Shown: one piece after another, positions 8,109 through 15,370 of the stretch
Layout of the letters: each line of letters starts with the position of its first letter
How positions within the stretch are numbered: position 1 is the first letter of the stretch
Origin: an uncultured Amaricoccus sp.
Lineage (GTDB): Bacteria > Pseudomonadota > Alphaproteobacteria > Rhodobacterales > Rhodobacteraceae
Direction of reading: 5' to 3'
Assembly (NCBI RefSeq): GCF_937858865.1
Contig: NZ_CALLYO010000615.1
Span: 1-19,820 of the forward strand
DNA: 19,820 nucleotides
Notes under the pieces: model-generated
What the model saw: only the letters and a program-made list of their open reading frames with translations
Told to the model about the DNA's origin: nothing
Databases searched by the model: none
Position numbers and translations under genes: made by a program

Positions 8109-9373
8109 CAGATGATCAGGCTGGTGATGACGGCGTCGTCGGTGATGTCGACCCAGGTGAAGCCGGCGGCGGCCATGCGCGCCTCGAGGGCCTCGAAGTT
8201 CGCGCGCACCGTGGTCTCGATGCCGAGGAGGACGGAGCCGAAGTTGCGGGCGGACTTCTTCAGGTACTCGAAGCGGGAGATGTCGTCGTCGGGACCAAGG
8301 ACGGCGAGGAACTCGCGCAGCGCGCCGGGGCGCTGCGGCAGGCGGAGGATGTAGTATTTCTTGCGCCCCTCCCAGCGCAGCGCGCGCTCCTTCACGTCGG
8401 GCAGGCGCTCGAAGTCGAAGTTGCCGCCGGAGACGACGGCGACCACCGTCCTGCCGGCGACGTCGAGGTCGCGGAGCGCGTCGACGGCGAGCGCCCCGGC
8501 CGGCTCGAGGACGACGCCCTCGACGTTCAGCATCTCGAGCATGGTGGCGCAGATGCGGTTCTCCGGGGCGAGGAGCGCGTCCCCGGGGGCGAAGCGGCCG
8601 AGGACGGCGAAGTTGCGGTCGCCGATGCGGGCGACGGCCGCGCCGTCGACGAAGTTGTCGACCGCGGGGAGGGTGACGAGCGCGCCCGCCTCCAGCGCCC
8701 GGCGCAGGCTCGGCCCGCCCTCGGGCTCGACGAAGCGGACGGCGGTGGCGGGAGAGAGGGCGTCCGCGACCTGCACCATGCCCGAGGCGAGGCCGCCGCC
8801 GCCGACCGGGATGACGAGGAGATCGGGGGCAGGCAGCTCCTCGAGGATCTCGAGGGCGCAGGTCGCCTGGCCCTCGATCACGTCGGCATCGTCGAACGGG
8901 GGCAGGAAGAGGGCGCCGGTCTCCTGGGTGAAGGCCTGGGCGGCGCGCAGCGTGGCGTCGAAATAGTCGCCGACCAGGCGGATCTCGACCCGGCCGCCGC
9001 CGAACTGGCGGGTCTTGTCGATCTTCTGCTGCGGGGTCGTCACCGGCATGAAGACGACACCGTCGGTGGCGAAATGGCGGCAGGCGTAGGCCATGCCCTG
9101 GGCGTGGTTGCCGGCCGAGGCGCAGACGAAGCGCCGCCGGTCGGGGCGGAGGGCGAGCGCCTTGCGCATGGCGTTGAAGGCGCCGCGGAGCTTGTAGGAG
9201 CGGACCGGGCTCAGGTCCTCGCGCTTCAGCCAGACGTCGGCGCCGTAGCGGGCGGAGAGATAGTCGTTGCGCTGCAGCGGCGTCGGCGGGAAGAGCTCGC
9301 GCAGCGCCGCGGCCGCTTCGCGCACGCCGGCCGTGAAGTCCCGGGCGCCCGTGCTGTCGTCTCTACAGGTCAT
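8108..9373 (-). CDS. ilvA: Threonine ammonia-lyase (biosynthetic threonine dehydratase)
   Basis: This PLP enzyme deaminates threonine to 2-oxobutanoate, the first committed step of isoleucine synthesis. The 421-residue protein is the shorter type with one C-terminal ACT-like regulatory domain (about 335-421), unlike the longer enterobacterial form with two. PLP contacts are visible: Lys61 in SYKLRGAFN, the SAGNHAQG loop (86-93) and the phosphate-binding GGGGL (191-195). The regulatory domain starts with [15 protein letters not shown], so isoleucine feedback control is likely. The ATG at 9373 has GAGGAGG 7 bases upstream. The gene heads a minus-strand run with the hydrolase and argG and is divergent from the SbmA-like gene. 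An 8-codon open frame overlaps its start (9370-9396). Confidence 0.96.
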   Translation of the reverse strand: MTCRDDSTGARDFTAGVREAAAALRELFPPTPLQRNDYLSARYGADVWLKREDLSPVRSYKLRGAFNAMRKALALRPDRRRFVCASAGNHAQGMAYACRHFATDGVVFMPVTTPQQKIDKTRQFGGGRVEIRLVGDYFDATLRAAQAFTQETGALFLPPFDDADVIEGQATCALEILEELPAPDLLVIPVGGGGLASGMVQVADALSPATAVRFVEPEGGPSLRRALEAGALVTLPAVDNFVDGAAVARIGDRNFAVLGRFAPGDALLAPENRICATMLEMLNVEGVVLEPAGALAVDALRDLDVAGRTVVAVVSGGNFDFERLPDVKERALRWEGRKKYYILRLPQRPGALREFLAVLGPDDDISRFEYLKKSARNFGSVLLGIETTVRANFEALEARMAAAGFTWVDITDDAVITSLII

Positions 9374-9434
9374 GCCCGATCCTCCTCGGCCTGCATATGA
9401 CGAAGGCGGGAGGAGTTAAAGCCCGGCTGCCGGA

Positions 9435-9450
9435 CTCACCTCCCGGTGAG
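9435..9450. promoter_or_regulatory. Short perfect hairpin in the ilvA/sbmA divergent gap
   Basis: CTCACC (9435-9440) and GGTGAG (9445-9450) are perfect 6-bp inverted arms with a TCCC loop. It lies in the 194-base gap between divergent ilvA and the SbmA-like gene (counting from its GTG). It could be an operator or a leader hairpin; nothing in the sequence decides which. I found no convincing promoter pair in this gap on either strand. Confidence 0.3.
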
Positions 9451-9567
9451 GTCTCGCACGCCGGCGTTGCATGGCGTGTTCCTTTGCCCTCAATAGCGGC
9501 ACCCGGATCGGCCGGACCCGCCCCCGCGCGGCCAGGGCCGATCACCCCCAGAGACGGTGGCCGCCCC

Positions 9568-10842
9568 GTGTTCGTATCCTACTTTCCCAATCCGCCGCGC
9601 CTCTTCTTCTGGTCGGCGGTGCTCTGGTCAGCCGTCTGCGTCGCCGGATGGTATCTCGGCGGCGCGGCGCTCGGCGACGGCCTCGGCTTCGCGGGGCCGC
9701 CGGACGGGCGGCTCCCGATCGGGGTCTCCCGCTTCTGGTCGGGGCCCTTCCTCTGGTTCTACCTCTACTATCTCGTCTCGGTCGGCATCTTCGCCGCCTT
9801 CTGGAAGGTCGCCGCGCCGCATCCCTGGTGGAGCTGGTCGGTGCCCGGCTCGGCGCTCATCCTCTTCGCCACCTATTTCCAGGTCGAGCTGACCGTCGCG
9901 GTCAACGCCTGGTACGGCCCCTTCTTCGACATGATCCAGGCGGCGCTCGACAAGTCGCGCCCGGTCACGCTCGGCGACTTCTACGGCGGCATCGTCACCT
10001 TCCTCAGCATCGCGCTCGTCTATGTCGCGGTCGGGGTGCTGACGCTCTTCTTCGTCAGCCACTGGATCTTCCGCTGGCGCACGGCGATGAACGGCTACTA
10101 CATGAGCCACTGGCCGCGGCTCCGCCGCATCGAGGGCGCCTCGCAGCGCGTGCAGGAGGACACCATGCGGTTCTCCCAGACGACCGAGCGGCTGGGGGTC
10201 AACCTGCTCGACGCGATCATGACGCTGATCGCCTTCCTGCCGGTGCTGGTGGCGCTCTCGAAGGACATCACCGAGGTGCCGCTGCTCGGCGCCGTGCCCT
10301 ATCCGCTGGTGACGGCCGCGCTGCTCTGGTCCGCCTTCGGCACCGTCTTCCTGGCGCTCGTCGGCTTCAAGCTCCCGGGCCTCGAGTTCCGCAACCAGCG
10401 CGTCGAGGCCGCCTACCGCAAGGAGCTCGTCTACGGCGAGGACGACCCCGCGCGCGCCGATCCGGTCACCGCCGCCGAGCTCTTCGCCAACGTGCGGCGC
10501 AACTACTTCCGGCTGTATTTCCACTACACCTACTTCAACGTCGCCCGCATCTTCTACCTGCAGATCGACAACATGTTCGGCTACGTGATCCTCGCCCCCG
10601 CCATCGTCGCCGGGGCGATCACGCTCGGGCTGATGAACCAGATCCTGAACGCGTTGAGCCAGGTGCGCTCGTCGTTCCAGTATCTGGTCAACTCCTGGAC
10701 GACGGTCATCGAGCTCGTCTCGATCTACAAGCGCCTGCGCGCCTTCGAGGCGACGATCCACGGCGAGCTGCTGCCCACCATCGACCGCGAGTTCATGGCC
10801 GCCACGCAAGTCCGCGGCTCGGCGCCGCTCGTCGACGGCTAG
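9568..10842 (+). CDS. sbmA: SbmA/BacA-family peptide transporter
   Basis: This inner-membrane, proton-driven importer family takes up proline-rich antimicrobial peptides, microcins and similar compounds; in rhizobia BacA is needed for symbiosis. The protein (424 residues from this start, close to the family's about 400) has several hydrophobic helices and the conserved stretches [52 protein letters not shown] and [15 protein letters not shown]. It lacks an ABC ATPase domain. I chose the GTG at 9568 because [10 protein letters not shown] aligns with the start of known SbmA proteins. The frame is open upstream to an ATG at 9397, but those 57 residues are low-complexity Pro/Ala/Gly and the ATG abuts another ATG on the opposite strand. 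The ribosome site before GTG (GGTGG) is weak, so the start is the least certain part. Confidence 0.92.
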   Translation: MFVSYFPNPPRLFFWSAVLWSAVCVAGWYLGGAALGDGLGFAGPPDGRLPIGVSRFWSGPFLWFYLYYLVSVGIFAAFWKVAAPHPWWSWSVPGSALILFATYFQVELTVAVNAWYGPFFDMIQAALDKSRPVTLGDFYGGIVTFLSIALVYVAVGVLTLFFVSHWIFRWRTAMNGYYMSHWPRLRRIEGASQRVQEDTMRFSQTTERLGVNLLDAIMTLIAFLPVLVALSKDITEVPLLGAVPYPLVTAALLWSAFGTVFLALVGFKLPGLEFRNQRVEAAYRKELVYGEDDPARADPVTAAELFANVRRNYFRLYFHYTYFNVARIFYLQIDNMFGYVILAPAIVAGAITLGLMNQILNALSQVRSSFQYLVNSWTTVIELVSIYKRLRAFEATIHGELLPTIDREFMAATQVRGSAPLVDG

Positions 10843-10859
10843 GGCGCTTGCGCCGCCCT
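10841..10859 (+). terminator. Hairpin at the end of the SbmA-like gene
   Basis: AGGGCG (10841-10846) and CGCCCT (10854-10859) form a perfect 6-bp stem with a 7-base loop, overlapping the stop codon. No T-run follows, so it may be a stability hairpin rather than an intrinsic terminator. Confidence 0.3.
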
Positions 10860-10876
10860 CGCGCGGAAGCTATGAG
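10848..10876 (+). promoter_or_regulatory. Possible tRNA-Thr promoter
   Basis: TTGCGC (10848-10853) and TATGAG (10871-10876) are 17 bases apart, placing the start of transcription about 7 bases before the mature tRNA. The match to consensus is modest (TTG in the -35; four of six in the -10), and the site overlaps the hairpin after the SbmA-like gene. Confidence 0.35.
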
Positions 10877-10889
10877 GTGCCGGCGCGAG

Positions 10890-10965
10890 GCCCCAGTAGC
10901 TCAGCCGGTAGAGCAACTGTTTCGTAAATAGTAGGTCGGCGGTTCGAGTCCGTCCTGGGGCACCA
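10890..10965 (+). tRNA. tRNA-Thr, anticodon CGT
   Basis: The 76 bases fold into a full cloverleaf. The acceptor stem is GCCCCAG with CTGGGGC, the D arm contains AGCTCAGCCGGTAGAGC, and the anticodon stem is ACTGT with ATAGT around the loop TTCGTAA. The anticodon CGT is at 10923-10925. The T arm is GGCGG-TTCGAGT-CCGTC with one G-T pair, the discriminator is A, and CCA is encoded. The anticodon reads ACG threonine codons, and the G1-C72 and C2-G71 pairs fit threonine identity. A near-copy of its 3' end lies about 0.7 kb downstream. Confidence 0.97.
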
Positions 10966-10994
10966 CAAATCCAGTTACTTGGCGGCGCTTCTTC

Positions 10995-11061
10995 ATGTCC
11001 GTCCGAGCGTCACCCGACTCGGACGGAGCCGTCGCGCCGCGCGGCGGCGATTCACGGACAT
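10995..11061 (+). promoter_or_regulatory. Overlapping, mutually exclusive inverted repeats downstream of the tRNA
   Basis: TCCGTCCGAG (10998-11007) and CTCGGACGGA (11018-11027) form a perfect 10-bp stem with a 10-base loop. ATGTCCGT (10995-11002) can instead pair perfectly with ACGGACAT (11054-11061), sharing bases with the first stem. A short T-run (CCTTTTTG) lies about 10 bases beyond. The first hairpin may end the tRNA transcript, or the two folds may compete in the leader of the small downstream gene. Confidence 0.45.
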
Positions 11062-11142
11062 CGAACCCGGGCCTTTTTGCGCATCGGCCGAACCCGGCAG
11101 CCTCATCCGCGTTGGGGGAGATATCCAACCGAGGAGGAGCCG

Positions 11143-11466
11143 ATGAACATTCAGTCCGACGCACCGATCGAGGACGAGATCGCGAGGGTCGCCCACGCCA
11201 TCTGGGAAGCCGAGGGCCAGCCGGAGGGCCGTGATCACGAACACTGGATGCGGGCGAAGCGGTTGATCGAGGAGGGCCGCGCCGAGGTCGAGTTCCCGGC
11301 GAGTGCCGCTCCGCGCCCGGTGCAGCCGGGCTTCGAGGACGCGGCCCCGGGCATGGTCCCGTCGATGAAGGAGGAGCCGGGGGACGAGCTGCAGGAGGAG
11401 CCGGGCGGGCGCTTCGCGAAGCAGCTCGCCGATCTTCCGGAAGAACCGGATCGCCAGCGCGAGTAA
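11143..11466 (+). CDS. Small DUF2934-domain protein (107 aa)
   Basis: This small acidic protein is of unknown function. Residues about 10-42 (from DEIARVAHAIWEAEGQPEGR on to HWMRAKRLI) match the short helical DUF2934 motif, which is common and uncharacterised in rhizobia and relatives. The rest (about 50-107) is Pro/Glu-rich, predicted disordered, with several EEPG/EPG segments. A very good ribosome site, GAGGAGG, lies 5-6 bases before the ATG, which supports real translation. The gene stands alone between the tRNA and the MCE operon, inside the segment bounded by the tRNA 3' end and its partial copy, so it may be a leftover of an inserted element. No partner or pathway can be inferred. Confidence 0.8.
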   Translation: MNIQSDAPIEDEIARVAHAIWEAEGQPEGRDHEHWMRAKRLIEEGRAEVEFPASAAPRPVQPGFEDAAPGMVPSMKEEPGDELQEEPGGRFAKQLADLPEEPDRQRE

Positions 11467-11515
11467 CGAAGTTTTAACCTGACGAATCCCTTCAGGATCA
11501 ATGGGATACCTATAG

Positions 11516-11541
11516 TTTCGCGCGCGAAATCCTGATTTCGC
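11516..11541. promoter_or_regulatory. Three-part TTTCGC inverted repeat upstream of the MCE operon
   Basis: TTTCGCGCGCGAAA (11516-11529) is a perfect 14-bp palindrome. GCGAAAT (11524-11530) can also pair with ATTTCGC (11535-11541) around CCTG. The middle arm is thus shared by two possible stems. A TATAGT (11511-11516), a good -10-like hexamer without a clear -35, touches its left edge. A repressor site over a promoter is a reasonable guess but is not shown. Confidence 0.45.
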
Positions 11542-11649
11542 AGGGGCTCGACGCGCCTGCCGGGCGGCCCGCCCCGGTGGTTCTCGCTCTTTCCTTACCC
11601 CGACGCCATGTGATAGCCGGGCGGGGAGCATTCGTGCGTGGCCCGGGTG

Positions 11650-11674
11650 GGCGGTTCGAGCCCGTCCGGGGCAC
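11650..11674 (+). pseudogene. Partial copy of the tRNA-Thr 3' end
   Basis: The 25 bases match the T arm and 3' acceptor strand of the upstream tRNA-Thr (10938-10963) at 24 of 26 aligned positions, with one T-to-C change and one missing T. The shared G-T wobble pair in the T stem argues for descent from that gene rather than chance tRNA likeness. Bases upstream do not form a D or anticodon arm, and CCA is replaced by CGG, so it cannot be a working tRNA. Confidence 0.55.
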
Positions 11675-11730
11675 GGCGCTTATTTCCACCGTCGGAGGGC
11701 CACGGACGGCCCCTGCGCAGCGGGGACGGC

Positions 11731-12852
11731 GTGAAGACGGCAGAGCTGGCGATAGACCGGAGCGGCGAGGGGGCGCGGGTGGCGCTGTCCGGCGACCTGC
11801 GCGTCGGCGGGGTCGAGGGCATCTACCGCCGGCTGGCCGAGGTCGCCGGGCCGGGGCCGGTCGTCGTCGACGGCGCGGGCATCGAGGGCTTCGACACCGC
11901 CGGCGCCTGGGCGATCGCGACGCTGCGCCGGCGGCTCGAGGCCGAGGGCGTTGCCGTCAGCATCGAGGGCCTCGCGCCCGAGCGCGCGGCGCTTCTCGAG
12001 ACGGTCGAGAAGAGCCTGCCCAAGGCGGAGGAGGCCGCGCCGCGGCCGGGGGGCTTCGTCGGCTGGCTCGGCGACTTCGGGCAGAGCGTTGCCGAGGGCT
12101 GGCGCACGGCGGCGGAGCTCCTCAACCTCCTCGGCGCGATCATCGTGCGGCTCGCCGGCAACCTCGTCCATCCGTCGCGGCTGCGGCTGACCTCGACCGT
12201 CTACCACATGCAGCAGGCGGGGCTGAACGCGGTGCCGATCGCCGCGCTGATGGCCTTCCTGATCGGCATCGTCCTCGCCTACATGGGGGCGGTGCAGCTC
12301 CGCCAGTTCGGCGCCGAGATCTTCGTCGTCGACCTCATCGCCATCGCGGTGCTGCGCGAGCTCGGCATCCTCCTGACGGCGATCATCGTCGCCGGCCGGT
12401 CGGCCTCGGCCTTCACCGCCTCGATCGGCTCGATGAAGATGCGCGAGGAGATCGACGCCATGCGCACGCTCGGCCTCGATCCGGTCCAGATCCTCGTCGT
12501 GCCGCGCACGCTCGCGCTCCTCTTCACCCTGCCGCTCCTCGGCATCATCGCCAACTTCGCCGGGCTGCTCGGCGGGCTGGTCATGGCCTGGGTGGAGCTC
12601 GGGGTCTCGCCGGAGATGTTCGTCGTGCGTCTCTCCGATCAGATCGGCGTCTGGCACTTCCTCGTCGGCATCATCAAGGCGCCCTTCTTCGCCCTGGTGA
12701 TCGCGCTGATCGGCTGCCACCACGGGCTGAGGGTCGGCGGCAACGCCGAGAGCCTCGGCAAGCTCACCTCCGCCTCGGTGGTGCTGGCGATCTTCCTCGT
12801 CATCGTGCTCGACGCGATCTTCGCGATCTTCTTCGCCACGGTGAACGTCTGA
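11731..12852 (+). CDS. mlaE: MlaE-type permease with N-terminal STAS domain
   Basis: This is the inner-membrane permease of an MCE lipid transport complex (373 residues). Residues about 1-90 form a STAS domain (LSGDLRVGGVEGIYRRL, then GIEGFDTAGAWAIATL), which in E. coli is a separate protein, MlaB. Residues about 115-373 are the MlaE permease domain, with hydrophobic helices and conserved stretches such as AFTASIGSMKMREEIDAM and LGLDPVQILVVPR. The GTG at 11731 has GGGGA about 5 bases upstream. The frame is open back to an ATG at 11638, but that would translate the tRNA remnant, so I reject it. The stop overlaps the ATPase start (TGATG), so the two are coupled. It heads a four-gene operon. Confidence 0.92.
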   Translation: MKTAELAIDRSGEGARVALSGDLRVGGVEGIYRRLAEVAGPGPVVVDGAGIEGFDTAGAWAIATLRRRLEAEGVAVSIEGLAPERAALLETVEKSLPKAEEAAPRPGGFVGWLGDFGQSVAEGWRTAAELLNLLGAIIVRLAGNLVHPSRLRLTSTVYHMQQAGLNAVPIAALMAFLIGIVLAYMGAVQLRQFGAEIFVVDLIAIAVLRELGILLTAIIVAGRSASAFTASIGSMKMREEIDAMRTLGLDPVQILVVPRTLALLFTLPLLGIIANFAGLLGGLVMAWVELGVSPEMFVVRLSDQIGVWHFLVGIIKAPFFALVIALIGCHHGLRVGGNAESLGKLTSASVVLAIFLVIVLDAIFAIFFATVNV

Positions 12853-13622
12853 TGCCGCGCGAGGCCGTCATCGAGGTGCGCGGGCTCGTCAACCGCTTCG
12901 GCGCGCAGGTGGTGCACGACGGGCTTGACCTCGACGTCTACCGCGGCGAGGTGCTCGGGGTGGTCGGCGGCTCGGGCACCGGCAAGTCGGTGCTGCTGCG
13001 CTCGATCGTCGGGCTGAACCGCCCGGCCGCCGGCTCGATCCGGGTCTTCGGGGTCGACGTGCTGAGCGCGTCGGATGCCGAGCGCGAGGCGGTCAGCCGC
13101 CGCTGGGGGGTGCTCTTCCAGCAGGGGGCACTCTTCTCGGCGCTGACGGTGCAGCAGAACGTCGAGGCGCCGATGCGCGAGCTCATGCACATCGACGCGG
13201 GCCTGCGCTCCGATCTCGCGCGGCTGAAGATCTCGATGGCCGGGCTGCCGCCGGTCGCCTGCGACAAGTATCCGTCCGAGCTCTCGGGCGGCATGCAGAA
13301 GCGCGCCGGCCTGGCGCGGGCGCTGGCGCTCGATCCCGACATCGTCTTCCTCGACGAGCCGACGGCCGGGCTCGATCCGATCGGCGCCTCGGCCTTCGAC
13401 GACCTGATCCGCCAGCTCAAGGAATCGCTCGGGCTGACCGTCTTCATGGTGACGCACGACCTCGACAGCCTGCACGCGATCTGCGACCGCATCGCGGTGC
13501 TCGCCGAGAAGAAGGTGCTCGTCACCGGCACGATGGCCGACATGCTGAAGGTGGACCACCCCTGGGTCCGGGAATATTTTCACGGGCCGCGCGCCCGCGC
13601 CGCGCTCGCCGCGACGGACTGA
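12852..13622 (+). CDS. mlaF: MlaF-type ABC ATPase of the MCE transporter
   Basis: This 256-residue cytoplasmic ATPase powers lipid movement through MlaE. Motifs are complete: Walker A GGSGTGKS with Lys45, Q-loop VLFQQGALFSALTV, signature LSGGMQKRAGLARAL, Walker B IVFLDEPTAGLDP and switch His in MVTHDLDSL. The SGGMQKR signature and GALF segment are characteristic of the MlaF/Mkl group. Its C-terminus ends VREYFHGPRARAAL, the tail position that in MlaF contacts the partner ATPase. The ATG shares one base with the mlaE stop. The MCE gene begins 10 bases after its stop. Confidence 0.96.
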   Translation: MPREAVIEVRGLVNRFGAQVVHDGLDLDVYRGEVLGVVGGSGTGKSVLLRSIVGLNRPAAGSIRVFGVDVLSASDAEREAVSRRWGVLFQQGALFSALTVQQNVEAPMRELMHIDAGLRSDLARLKISMAGLPPVACDKYPSELSGGMQKRAGLARALALDPDIVFLDEPTAGLDPIGASAFDDLIRQLKESLGLTVFMVTHDLDSLHAICDRIAVLAEKKVLVTGTMADMLKVDHPWVREYFHGPRARAALAATD

Positions 13623-13631
13623 GGAGAGAGG

Positions 13632-15368
13632 ATGGAGACCCGCGCCAACTACGTGCTTATCGGGGCGTGCGCGCTGGCGGCGATCCTGCTCGGGCTCGGC
13701 TTCTTCGTCTGGCTGGCCAAGGTGCAGATCGACCGGCAGTACGCCTATTACGACGTGCTCTTCGACGACGTCTCGGGGCTCAGCCGAGCGGCAGACGTGC
13801 GCTTCAGCGGCCTCTCCGTCGGGCAGGTGGTGGCGCTCGATCTCGACGAGAAGGGGTCGGGACGGGTCAGGGTGCGCATCGAGGTGGCGGCGGAGACGCC
13901 GATCCACGAGGGGGCGACGGCGCAGCTGCAGGCGCAGGGCGTGACCGGCGTCTCGCTCGTCTCCCTGACTGCCGGCGATCCGGAGAAGCCGCTCCTGCGC
14001 GACACCACGGAGGGCGTGCCGGAGATCCAGGGCCAGCGGTCGGTCGTGCAGTCGCTGGCCGAGGACGCGCCCGACCTTCTCGCCGAATCGATCAAGCTCG
14101 TGAAGGAGTTCCAGGGGCTGGTCGGGCCGGAGAACCAGAGCAAGGTCGCCGGGATCCTGGCCAACGTCGAGCAGGCGTCCGGGGCGTTCGAGCAGGCGCT
14201 GTCCGACTTCTCCGGCATCTCGAAGTCGGTGGCGAGCGCCACCGGGCAGATCTCGGTCTTCACCGACCGGCTCGATCCGCTGGCGGTGGCGGTCGAGAAG
14301 GCGCTCGGCGAGGCCGAGACGACGATGGCGGCGATGACCGGCGCCTTCGACAAGGCGGGCACCACGCTCGAGACGGCGACGGGCGCGATCAGGACGATCG
14401 ACGGCGCCGCGGGCAAGGCGGGCGAGGTCATCGCCGGCGACGGCGCGGCGGCAGTGGCCGAGTTCAAGGCGAGCGTCGTCATGCTGCGCGACCTCGTCGA
14501 GAGCCTCGGCGGGGAGGCGAAGACGGTGCTGGCCGCCTATGGCGACACGGCGACCACGGCGACGGCGCGGCTCTCCGAGCTCGAGGCGACGGTCGCGAGC
14601 CTCGACAAGGCGATCGCCGGGGCGACGACGGCGCTCGCCTCGGTCGACTCGGCGGCGACGAGCTTCGACACGCTGGTCGAGGGCGACGGGACGGCGCTGG
14701 TCTCGGAGGCGCGCACCACGCTCGCCTCGGTGCAGGCCTCGACGGCGGCGATCGAGAAGGCGGCGACCGACGACCTGCCGGCGATCATCGCCGAGGTGCG
14801 GCAGGCGATCGCGCGGGTCAACGCGACGGTCGGGCAGGTGTCGAAGGACCTGACGGAGCTGACCGGCGACCTCGCGCCGATGACCGAGCAGGCGACGCGG
14901 ACGCTCGAGACGGCGAGCACGACCTTCCGGGACGCGAGCGCCGCGCTCGAGCGGCTGGAGCCGACGATCGCCGCGGCGGAGCGGACGCTCGTGGCCGCCG
15001 AGGGCGCCTTCACCGGCGCCGAGCGGGTCATCAGCGAGGATGTCGCACCGGCGACGGCGGATCTGCGGGTCTCGGCGGAGCGGATGAGCGCGGCGGTCGA
15101 GTCGGTCGCGGCCGACCTGCCGGCGGTGACGGCGGAGCTCAAGGCGACGCTCGCGCAGGCGACGGCGACCGTGAAGTCGATCGACCGGATGGTGCAGCAG
15201 AGCGCGGCGCCGGTCGGGCAGTTCACCACCCAGGGGCTGCCGCAGTTCGTGCGCTTCACCCAGGACGCGCAGGCGCTGGTCAACCGGCTCGACCGGATCG
15301 CGGCGCAGCTCGAGCGCGATCCGGCGCGCTTCATTCTCCAGTCTCCCGCGCCCGACTTCAGGAGGTAG
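13632..15368 (+). CDS. mlaD: Extended MlaD-like MCE-domain protein (578 aa)
   Basis: This is the substrate-channel subunit of the MCE complex: one N-terminal membrane anchor (about 7-29), one MCE domain (about 38-115), then about 400 residues of Ala/Thr/Glu-rich predicted helix. The C-terminal stretch QALVNRLDRIAAQLERDPAR resembles the end of other alphaproteobacterial MCE proteins. E. coli MlaD is about 183 residues, so this one is three times longer, nearer to needle-forming or helical-extension MCE proteins. A recurring acid-x-x-x-x-x-A-E-x-x-x-x-L motif appears near residues 145, 270, 352, 381, 413, 470 and 495. GAGGAGAGAGG precedes the ATG. The helical part probably spans the periplasm toward the outer membrane, by inference. 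The GC-rich repeats appear in frame with no break. Confidence 0.93.
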   Translation: METRANYVLIGACALAAILLGLGFFVWLAKVQIDRQYAYYDVLFDDVSGLSRAADVRFSGLSVGQVVALDLDEKGSGRVRVRIEVAAETPIHEGATAQLQAQGVTGVSLVSLTAGDPEKPLLRDTTEGVPEIQGQRSVVQSLAEDAPDLLAESIKLVKEFQGLVGPENQSKVAGILANVEQASGAFEQALSDFSGISKSVASATGQISVFTDRLDPLAVAVEKALGEAETTMAAMTGAFDKAGTTLETATGAIRTIDGAAGKAGEVIAGDGAAAVAEFKASVVMLRDLVESLGGEAKTVLAAYGDTATTATARLSELEATVASLDKAIAGATTALASVDSAATSFDTLVEGDGTALVSEARTTLASVQASTAAIEKAATDDLPAIIAEVRQAIARVNATVGQVSKDLTELTGDLAPMTEQATRTLETASTTFRDASAALERLEPTIAAAERTLVAAEGAFTGAERVISEDVAPATADLRVSAERMSAAVESVAADLPAVTAELKATLAQATATVKSIDRMVQQSAAPVGQFTTQGLPQFVRFTQDAQALVNRLDRIAAQLERDPARFILQSPAPDFRR

Positions 15369-15370
15369 CC

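Noticed and set aside
9397..9567. 57-residue N-terminal extension of the SbmA-like protein
   Set aside because: It is low-complexity, absent from known SbmA/BacA proteins, and its ATG abuts an opposite-strand ATG. Alignment of [10 protein letters not shown] with the family N-terminus favours the GTG.
10901..11164. Minus-strand frame containing DGLEPPTYYLRNSCSTG
   Set aside because: The GLEPPT pattern is what the reverse strand of a tRNA gives when translated. It overlaps the tRNA-Thr and has no ribosome site.
11596..11673. A complete second tRNA gene
   Set aside because: TACCCCG could nearly pair with CGGGGCA as an acceptor stem, but no D arm or anticodon arm folds between them and CCA is missing. 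Only the 3' fragment is supported.
11638..11730. ATG-initiated 31-residue N-terminal extension of the MlaE protein
   Set aside because: It translates the tRNA fragment (VGGSSPSGA is a typical tRNA readout) and has no family match. The GTG at 11731 has a ribosome site and begins the STAS domain.
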